Below are positions 55,702 to 64,000 of a stretch of 64,000 nucleotides of DNA, in pieces. Position numbers and translations under genes: made by a program. Origin of the DNA: Hormiphora californensis (Eukaryota > Ctenophora > Tentaculata > Cydippida > Pleurobrachiidae). The notes below the pieces were generated by a model. The model did no database searches, was not told the origin of the DNA, and saw only the letters and a program-made list of their open reading frames with translations. Numbering within the stretch: position 1 is the first letter of the stretch; each line of letters starts with the position of its first letter. Location: assembly GCA_020137815.1 (NCBI GenBank), contig CM035351.1, forward strand, positions 5,445,792 through 5,509,791. Reading direction: 5' to 3'.

Positions 55702-58700
55702 ATGACAAGTCAGGCGATGAAATACACCATTCCTTCCACCAAATATACCCCTGAGCATACCCGGTATGGTATGCCTCAGACTGGTGTCACTCTCCCTGCT
55801 ACTCGTTATACCATCCACGAGTGGACTGGCTCCAATGCGAACCAGTACCTGACGTCAAGTACCGAGCGAACCTCTTCACTAAATCTGCGACTTGAATCTG
55901 AGCGACTCCGATGTGAAACCGCCGACCGAACACGACGAACCCAGAATGACATCAACTCCAAACTCCAGGACCGGATCGAGAACATCACCTACTGGAAGAC
56001 TGAGGTTGACCGACAGCTCCAGAAGACCGACCAGGAAATTGCCAACTTAATGGCGTCCAAGAAACAGCTCGAGCAGGCTCATGTGGCCACTCAGCTGCCT
56101 TTCGAGGTTGCCACAACCTGTCTGAAGCACCGAGAGGGCCGTCTTTCCATTGATCTTGTACACGATGATGTTGAGGTGCAACTGCTGAAGGTGAGTTGGG
56201 ATAATCGGGGCAAATTGGGCAGAAAACATTTTGTGTCGAAATATCTGAATTGCTTGCTTGTGACATGCTTCTCTCTCACTGAGAGTCTCAGGGACACTCA
56301 AACTTAATACATAACATTAGCTGATATTCAACATCATTTGAGATATTCACAAATCGATAATTGCATCTTGTGAAATATGTCCTTCAATGTGTGATTCATC
56401 CGTAGTGGTTTCAAGCCAGTACACCTTTTTAATCAATATACAGAGACCACAAAAGATGGTTCGCTTTTATTTCTCTCGCTCTTTTTCACAACCAATCCTT
56501 TTTCTCCTTGGCATTCCCCAAGCATTTCATGCTCTTTCCTCCTCACAAAAATGCCTGCACTATCTCTCCCAATCACTTTCTCTCCCTCTCTATCTCCCCC
56601 CTCTCTCCCTCCTTCTCACTTTGTGTGGTAAAGGTGTCTATCTAAATGTGTGCATATATTTGCCACCTTGGTCAGTGTGTGGATGTGCTGCAGTATGATT
56701 GTCCGTCAGTTGGTCTGTGCGTGCGTTGGTCTCACATGTGAAACTCAATTGCTCTAATAAGTAATGAATTGATGTACATGTGATCGCATTTTGTCTCTCC
56801 CCTTCACAACTCTCTCCCCCCGCAGGAAGTTGAGATGATAGAGAACGTGCAGGCTCTTCTCCAGCAGCGCATTCACGAGAGTGATAGGCAGCTCAGGTTT
56901 GTTCTTGTATAAAGTGTGGGAGTCTTGATATAGAGGGATATTGATGGAAAAAAAGAAGATGCTGGGAATAGATGAATAAACGGTGTCTCAAAGAGACATA
57001 TTATAATATGCACGATACATGACATAGATCATAGAGCTTACTAAGCTCAGCTTGAATCGGTAATGTGTTCTATCTGTTCTCTATAACTGACCCAACCTAG
57101 TTATTATAAGTGGAGTAATAAGTTAAGAAAAAACGAGAGAAGAGAGAGTAGAGATGAAGGAAATAGACCGCCAGTGCCATTATCATTGTAAATCATGATC
57201 GGCCGAAAGAGAGAATTAGGAAAGATACTGCCGGCGAGAGACTTCCTAGAACGAGATGGAGAAAGAGAGAGAGAGATAGAGAGAGATAGAGAGCGCAAAA
57301 AAAGAAAGCTATAACTGATTAGAGGTAGAGAAGGGATAGACAGAGAGACAGAGCATGAGTGCTAAAGTGTAGCTGTTTATAGGCGGAAGCTTAGCTGCGC
57401 TAATAGTTAGCATCAGTGATCTGTCTATTATTGTCCTAAGTAACCATGGAAACTCGAATCTACCTCTCCCTTCCTAATCTGGTATTTCAATCTGCGGTAT
57501 CTTGTTTCCCTTCATCATTCTTTCCATCTCCCTCTCTCCATCACTACTTCTGTAGCAGTACAGTAATTAAGACTTTACAAAGTTACAACCTATTTCAGTG
57601 AGCTAAGGCACTGTAAGAGCAATCTTGAGGCTGATCTGAAGGACAAATGCTCCTCCTACGGACTGGATTCCCGGTGTGCTGGGCTCCATAATGGCTCTCT
57701 TGGCATGACCATCCACAATAATGCCGTCAAGATTGACCCCAAGTAAGCACCTTATATGCATGAAATATTAGCTACATAAATATCTAGTTAGCACTTATCT
57801 CCCCTCCCCCGGCCCCTCTCTATTCGACTTCTTTTAACCAGGTCTGCCACTCCTGCTTCCTATGAAGCGTTCTCTCACGACAACATCACCAATGCCGAGA
57901 AGCAGCGGGTCTCTTCATGCCGACAGAGGGAACTGAACGAGCACACCATGCACCAGACCTCCAACGATCTCCACAAACAGGCTGAGACCGTCAATGAGTC
58001 CTTCAGGATTAGGATCCAGGAGATGATCACTGCCAAGACCAACCTCGAGGAAAATCTTAACCAGGTATAATATACTTTTGTAGTTTTTGACCTCTCTTTC
58101 TTTCTGTGTAACTGATCGATGTGCACAGTGTGCACAAGCAATAAGAGCCACCCACTCCAGTTGGCGTTGAATCGTTGAACTTTTTAAACTGATGATAACT
58201 GCTCCACCTGCTGCACAGTTGCCTGATGTATAACGGATTCAGAAACTTTCTAAGCTTGCGAGAATCAAGTGTGTTAAAATTCGGTTTCCAAACAAAGACT
58301 TGTGTGCACGTTTAGTTTTTACACAACTCCCTCTCTCTCCCTCCAACTAACTGTGCAGCCGCAGAATGCATTATGTAGTCATTAGAATTAGAAATCGCTC
58401 GTGCATGAGTTTTTAAACCATCCTAGCTATCAATCCATCTCTCGGGGGCTTATCTTGCACGTAAACATGTGCATTCCTGAATGACTGTTACTTAGTAACT
58501 TCTAATTGTGATCTTTCTGTAGAGAGACCACAATTAGTTTTAAACAACGTTGCTTAGGTTTAGCACATGTTGACACACATAGGTTCAATAATGTATTGTG
58601 GGAGTAATGAATGGTCGTTCGGCAACCGGTTTAATAAACACACGATCCTAGCATGATGAAGAACAATGTAATATGAAGTAAACAACCTCTCTTGACGCAT

Positions 58701-60152
58701 ATTGTTCTGTCCCTCTAGCTCTATTGAATATTATCTCTATTATAATTTGGAGATGAACGTCGTGGTCGAAGTCGTTCGTTCAGTGCGTTTCTACGCGACA
58801 GACTGCTCCTTCATTAAGAATTTCAGTGGCGTGTTGTGACGAAATATTGGTGAACTGACGTAACTACGGCAGCCAAGAAGGAAATCGCGCGGCGCGCACA
58901 GCACACACAGAAGACATTAGAAACTTTCAATTCAACTTCCTACCCGCGCGTTCCAGACACGTCATTTTGGTCGAGGTGTCGTCATAATCATTCATGTTGC
59001 TATAGGGACACCTTCTATTTCTACAGTTCTTTCAGATCCCCTGCTATCAGATCACATCAACCCTATTAGTTAACCTCATTAGTACCCCTGTCAGTGTCAC
59101 ATTTCTCATCAGCTCAGTGCTCACATGTCTTTGTGACATGTATTCCACACCCATTAAATTATGGCAGTGTCGAATGGAACTTTGATGGAAAAGTACGCTA
59201 AACAGCCGGCTTTCTTCTTGGGAGCAGATGTTTAAACTCTGCTGGCAGTTAGTGATTATTTCGGAACATAATTTAGCAATTCAGTCTCCATAGTTACCGA
59301 TTTAGTTGCCATGGCAACCATCAAATGTGGGAAAAAAGAGGGCCACCCGTCGAAGCCGGGTGGTTTGTGAACACCCCTTATTTGAGGCGCACCCAATGGG
59401 TGCGCTAGTTTAGGCTAAAAGAAAGATTTTGGTGGCCATAGACCTAGATGGTGGCCGGATGAAATGACCCAATGCTATCATGACCTGAGAGCTGCACTCC
59501 GGAATCGACATGCCCCTGGTCACACTCCGCGTCTGGAGGGCGCGATACGATCTGTGGTGACGCGCGCACGCAGCTGCTGCGCGCAAAAACACAACCACGC
59601 TCCAACCTTTCCAGTTCCTCTGAAAGCGCTGACAAGCTCCAAACACAAAGTTACCACTCAATCCCTCTCTTTTCAGACCGTCCTGGAGATCAGTTCTATG
59701 AACGAGAACATTGCCGCCCTAAGGGAGGCCATCAGGCTGAAGGACTCTCCCATGCGTGTGTCCCACATGAGGCTCAACACAAGGTCCATGAGGCCCAACA
59801 TTGAGCTGGTGAGGGATCCCGTCCAGTATGGACTTGTTGAGGAAGTTGGACAGATCACCGACTCTGTTGAGGCTCTTTCTGTAAGTTTTAGAATCTAGTA
59901 TAATGTCTCAATCTAATGTGGTATTTTCAAATCTCTAACCACCTTTACTTGAAATATGCCTATTGTATACCACTCTCTCCTCCCCAGGCTAAGCTGAACG
60001 AGAGCATTGAAAGGCTGCGAAACCTCGAGAGGAACAAGAAGGCTTTGGAGGAGGATATTGCCGTGAAAACTAACTCCCTGAACATCGATCAGTCTCAGTG
60101 CCTCCGATTGAGGAAGACCCTAGTTTGGAGAAGGCACGAAATTAGCTTTTAG
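55702..60152 (+). CDS. Tektin (tektin-4/tektin-3-like)
   Basis: Six exons: 55702-56190, 56826-56896, 57599-57742, 57842-58064, 59677-59880 and 59988-60152; phases agree; 431 aa, the normal tektin size. Tektins are coiled-coil filaments inside the doublet microtubules of cilia and flagella. The N-terminal unit has YTIHEWTGSNANQYLTSSTE and ITYWKTEVDRQLQKT, then ATQLPFEVATTCLKHREGR and the LLKEVEMIENVQALL junction. The C-terminal unit has MRVSHMRLNTRSMRPNIELV, RDPVQYGLVEEVGQI, LRNLERNKKALEEDIAVKTN and SLNIDQSQC. The family nonapeptide RPNVELCRD reads RPNIELVRD here, so its Cys is lost. The end (RKTLVWRRHEISF) differs from the usual RKTFPS type. Spliced-looking segments at 60292-60382 and from 60697 suggest 3'UTR introns or an alternative C-terminus. 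The ATG is 11 nt after TTTTCTAG. Confidence 0.9.
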
Positions 60153-60440
60153 ATGCGTATGGAACAGTGCAGGTTTCGTTAACAAGCCTGTAATAATGAG
60201 TAAAATGAATAATCGCTGATCTGTTCCTTTACGCATGCACGCACGATCCACTTTACACGAATCACCAAACATTATCATTTTCTCTCTGCAGGGTTCTGCG
60301 GTCGGCGCAGGGAACATGTCGGGTCACATATCCATACGACAACATTATGACGTGTCACAAAGCCTAAACCATCTCACCATAGGTTACCACTTTTCATTTT
60401 CAATCATTTTCTAAGCTGATCTCTCTCAAATATTGAGATA

Positions 60441-60645
60441 CAGTGCTGCTTGTAGTGGGAATACGGTGTCTGAATAATACGGTATTTGACCATTACGGTT
60501 TCTGAAATACATATGTATTTGAAATACATATATATTTCGGTGTCACGTGTTGTCAATCCGGCGCTCTGATTGGTCTCGTCTTACCGTTTTTCACTGATAC
60601 CGTGTTGAACCGATACTGTATTCTCACTACAAGCACCCTTGATAC
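60441..60645. mobile_element. MITE family A, copy 2
   Basis: The left end CAGTGCTGCTTGTAGTGGGA and right end CTCACTACAAGCACCCTTGA match the copy at 786-985. The inner stems CGGTGTC / GATACCG-type and GAAATACATATGTATTTGAA are also self-complementary. TA dinucleotides precede and follow it. Confidence 0.55.
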
Positions 60646-61149
60646 ATCCTTCTCTCCAAGTAGTACCATGCTAACACTTAATTTTCTCTCCCTCAGTTAT
60701 CGACCTGCGACGATGTTCCTTGCCTCGTCTGTTAGTTCCCGGCACGAACCATTGATCTTTTAGAGCGAGGAAAACTATTTAGAATGGATTTTGAGACTAA
60801 GCGAGTGAAAACAATTTTGAGAGAACTGTGGATTTATGATGGATATTATGTAAATATGATTATTACACTGAGAGTAACACCCATGTATAAAGCACTCTTT
60901 AGGCGTAGAAACGTTTAGTTGAGAGATAATCTAGGACGGAGTTTTTTGTTTGAGTCATCTTTTTCTCAACTCCACTCATAATTCACATGTATTTATATGT
61001 CAAGTCACATGTGTATAATAGGATATTTCGAATTTTCATCTTTTAAAATTTTCAAACAGTGGAATGTAAATAACCGTTAGTCAAGTAGATTTTATGAAGA
61101 TTTGATGTTTGGTATTTGTCTAAAATAGTTGAAAATGAACCGATATAAA

Positions 61150-62730
61150 CTGTCTGGCGGCGCCGACTCGATCTGAGCGCTCTGAAGATCTGGCAACGCC
61201 AGGCAGGTTGTGAAGCAGATCAAGATCTGTCTGGAGGCGTCCCATCTGAACGCCACCAGACAGATCTGAGATCAAGGTCTAGACTGTATCATACAGTGTA
61301 TGCTAGGCCCTGGCCGGTAGCCGTAGACCCGTCCTTAAATCTGTGACTGTTCTGTCTGGCGGCGCCATACCCCATTTTGACAGTACGCTCAGATTGGGTC
61401 AGCGCCACCAGACAGTGACTGCTCAAAATAGCAGTGTAGTGGTTCAATTTCAACTGTTTTTGTGTCATGCTATCGGAGCTGAGGATACTCGGATCGTGGC
61501 GGCCTTGAAGGGTTCCCAGTGTGTCTTACGCTGCCGCTTGTTATAGTGGCATTACCGTTATGGAATTACACTGTAATGGAAAACGGAGAAATGGTAAGAA
61601 GACGCCAACCGTGGCAAGCGACCGGGTAAAGACTGGAAAGGGTGATTAGAAGGAACATTGGTCATCTGTGAAGGCCAGAATTGTCTGGCGGCGCCGATCC
61701 AGTTAAAACCTGTCAGGCCAATGCTCTGACCACAGTTCTCGCGCGCTCCAATAGGGTCAGGCCAATGCTCTGACAGGTTAAAACGGGGTCTGGTGCAAGC
61801 CAGGCAGGCTCAGATCGGGTCGATAGACAGGCTGTATAATATTAGTAAAGACAACAAATAGAAACACGTTGGTTTACAAACAACGTGTTTCTATTTGTTC
61901 ATGTTGTACTATCTGCTCTCGGTTCCACGCCGATAGAGCTCTCTTGTGGCCTACAACCATATTGATATTAGTAAAGACCTAAGACGAACGTTGGTGGGTT
62001 GGCCGACGGCCGTTGCGGCTGGCTGCACTGAGCCCCTGGTACAGGTGAGGGTCGAGTCAGCAGAAGATTTGTGGTTACCCTGAAAGCGACTCAGACAGAA
62101 GTCAGACTGGGACACTATCTGGCGGCGTCTGTCAAATCGGAGTCTGGCGCACCAGACCCCGATTTGACCTGTCTGGCGCCGCGACCCATCTGAGAATCAA
62201 ATTGGGGTCTGGCGCCGCCAGACAGGATTTGACAGTGACGTGGCGACATGAGCTCAGATAGGGTACCGGTACGCGGCGCCAGACAGCCGGGAATCTACTC
62301 AATTCAAATCTGTCCGGGCGCCGACCCCGTTTTGATTCTTCCGCTCACCGCTGTCTCCAGACGTCTGGCGGCGCCTGTCTGGCGCCGCGACCCATCTGAG
62401 CACACTGTCGCGTGCTCAGATTAGGGTCTGGTGTCACAATATATCACGCAGCGCTGTCTGGCGCCGCGACCCATCTGAGCACACTGTCGCGTGCTCAGAT
62501 TTGAGAATCAAATTGGGGTCTGGCGCCGCCAGACAGCGCAGCGCTGTCTGGCGCCGCGACCCATCTGAGCACACTGTCGCGTGCTCAGAGAATCAAATTG
62601 GGGTCTGGCGCCGCCAGACAGGGCGGCGCCGACCCGATCTGAGAATCAAAACGGGGTCTGGCGGCGCCAGAAAGTTTTTCCGAAAGTGCGATCAGATCGG
62701 GTGGGCGCCGCCAGACCGACACAAATAAAA
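61150..62730. repeat. Cluster of GGCGCC inverted-repeat elements
   Basis: At least fifteen occurrences of CTGTCTGGCGGCGCC, GGCGCCGCCAGACAG or close variants, usually joined to GACCCGATCTGAG or GAGAATCAAATTGGGGTCTG. Several units are tandem: CTGTCTGGCGCCGCGACCCA followed by TCTGAGCACACTGTCGCGTG recurs near 62,380, 62,455 and 62,540. The spacing suggests repeated self-insertion of one short MITE family. Confidence 0.85.
61711..61776. repeat. Reverse-orientation copy of the 17.4-kb GTCAGGCCAATGCTCTGAC block
   Basis: CTGTCAGGCCAATGCTCTGA followed by CCACAGTTCTCGCGCGCTCC and a second GTCAGGCCAATGCTCTGACA. It is the reverse complement of 17,380-17,460 with a shorter middle. Confidence 0.7.
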
Positions 62731-63355
62731 GTGTCTACCGTTTCACAATTCTAATTTGTACTTCCAGTCCTACGCACTCACACTCACAGCTAATCTGATT
62801 CACCGCCACGTGTCCGACGTGCCAAATATAATTGGTACTGTCAATGTGCTATTTCAATATCCACCTTCCGAACAAGTTCAAAACAACAGTTTACTCAAAG
62901 GGAACTCAACATTAACGAATAAAATTAACAATCAAAACAATTGTTTATAATTTATCTTCTGCTCAACAGAATCGATCAGCATTTTCAACCCCCCCCCCCC
63001 TTCGTATGTAATACCTCATACTCATACTAAGCTAGCTAGGCCTCACGCACTCGTCAAATTCAATGAAAAAGTAAAAGTAAAACTCTTGTACTAATTAAAC
63101 TTATCCAAAGCTAAAAAGCTTAACGGGACGCTTTTCTTTGGTGTTCTTAAATGGAACAGTAAATATATTCTCTTTGGTGAGCTATAAGATTTCTAACAAC
63201 CCAATCTTAAATAATGTCGGTCAGCTCACTGCCATGGATTGTCTTGTTGAGTAAGGGGTCCTCATCCCTTACTCAACATGGATTGTCTATATCAAACTGG
63301 TGATCAATAGTCTATGATAGTCTTTGGGGGAGAATGTAAATTGTTTTTCTCCTCG

Positions 63356-63987
63356 TTAAGCTTTCAGAGATTCCTCCAAGTTGATGGTTCCCCGGGACCT
63401 CCTCAACAACATGGTCACAGTAAAGGCGATGGCAGTGAGAATGGGGATGATGGAGTAGTAGAGATAGGTGTCTCGGTATGACAGGCAATCAAGGAAGGTC
63501 CCTCCCATAATTGAACCTGGAAGGGAAGGGAGGGTTAGTTACTGGTAGTAGTAGTAGTATCGCAAGTAGCAGTTCCGTTGCTTTGTTAGCTTGATATGAT
63601 GATGGGTTAATTTTTAGGGCACTGATAAACATTTGGCTTGGGTGCTTGAGAAAAAAACACAAATTAGTTGGCACTATCAGTGCCAGTGGGCCCCCGCATG
63701 TTGGATTTAGCTGGGAAGAAGCCAGGTTTCACTTTCTCTCTCACCCTTCTCAGTGAGAAAATTTCAGTATCCCTGATAAGGGCGGGCATCAAGGAAGTGC
63801 CTAACAGCGTTATCACGCCAGGGAGGGGGGGTGCCAGGTGAAATTGCATGTGCCTGGGAACTAACAACTTACCTACAAAGATTCCAAAGTAAAGGCAAGA
63901 ATTTTGGAGGCCTGACAGTTGAGAGTTTAGAGATTTTTTGTTTCCATGGTGACGAGTTGCTTTGAGAAGGCATGGTAACCCAGCCAC
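63356..63987 (-). CDS. Major facilitator-like transporter, C-terminal exons (partial)
   Basis: Two minus-strand exons, 63987-63873 and 63516-63356 (TAA 63358-63356), join in phase (G|GT). The upstream exon begins right after a TTTTCAG acceptor near the window edge, so the gene continues beyond 64,000. The join reads SGLQNSCLYFGIFVGSIMGG, followed by DCLSYRDTYLYYSIIPILTA and IAFTVTMLLRR. Two hydrophobic helices separated by a polar turn, a Gly-rich GIFVGSIMGG helix and a basic end (LLRRSRG) fit the last two membrane segments of an MFS carrier. Family and substrate cannot be told from 90 residues. The (-) gene is convergent with tektin. Confidence 0.5.
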
Positions 63988-64000
63988 CTGAAAATAACGG

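Larger units (their letters stand above)
60153..63355. other. Tektin 3' region followed by a mobile-element-rich intergenic zone
   Basis: Up to about 60.8 kb are probable tektin 3'UTR exons (an AG|..|GT-bounded block at 60,292-60,382, and a CCTCAG acceptor at 60,696) with a MITE in between. 61.1-62.7 kb is packed with GGCGCC-centred inverted repeats. Further hairpins lie at about 61,853-61,895 and 63,245-63,285. No gene is credible. Confidence 0.6.

Noticed and set aside
55985-56301. Minus-strand ORFs opposite tektin exon 1
   Set aside because: Antisense shadows of a well-supported coding exon.

Overview
This is nuclear DNA of an animal, most likely an early-branching, gene-dense invertebrate (a sponge-like genome fits, but the sequence does not prove the phylum). 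The genes are metazoan: a FOXP forkhead factor, a CLOCK-like bHLH-PAS factor, a two-pore K+ channel, a tektin and a CCDC157 orthologue. They have many small introns with GT/AG borders, long (GA)n/(CT)n arrays and many short inverted-repeat elements. I joined exons by hand from reading frames, splice borders and phase; every gene marked complete has consistent phases from start to stop.

Layout. 1-561 (+): 3' end of a probable DHHC palmitoyltransferase. 1.9-3.6 kb (-): unrecognised multi-exon gene. 3.6-11.2 kb: mostly non-coding, with an ATTCGATTCGATC satellite and MITEs. 11.2-17.0 kb (+): two-pore K+ channel carrying a hAT-type MITE, a pogo/Tigger-like MITE and a hairpin element in its introns. 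18.0-24.8 kb (-): CCDC157. 25.9-26.3 kb (-): unknown gene fragment ending in a CaaX-like box. 26.4-35.2 kb: no confident gene; much is homopolymer-rich, poorly resolved sequence with a 100-base N gap at 34,506-34,605. 35.2-39.1 kb (+): CLOCK/NPAS2-like factor, N-terminal domains not visible. 40.0-46.1 kb (-): FOXP. 47.5-60.2 kb (+): five tightly packed co-directional genes: DCC/DUF393 protein, SPT5, RPB12 (POLR2K), mitochondrial ribosomal protein L16 and tektin. 60.2-63.3 kb: dense mobile-element zone with many GGCGCC-centred inverted repeats. 63.36-63.99 kb (-): C-terminal end of an MFS-like transporter that runs off the window.

Functional links: SPT5 and RPB12 are both RNA polymerase II machinery and lie 284 bp apart on the same strand. 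FOXP and the CLOCK-like factor are tail-to-tail transcription factors. The 47.5-60 kb cluster is notable because most start codons lie within a few bases of a splice-acceptor-like AG, which suggests 5'UTR introns or spliced-leader trans-splicing. The other clear theme is non-autonomous elements: at least six distinct inverted-repeat families occur, several with two or more copies in the window and some with visible target-site duplications.
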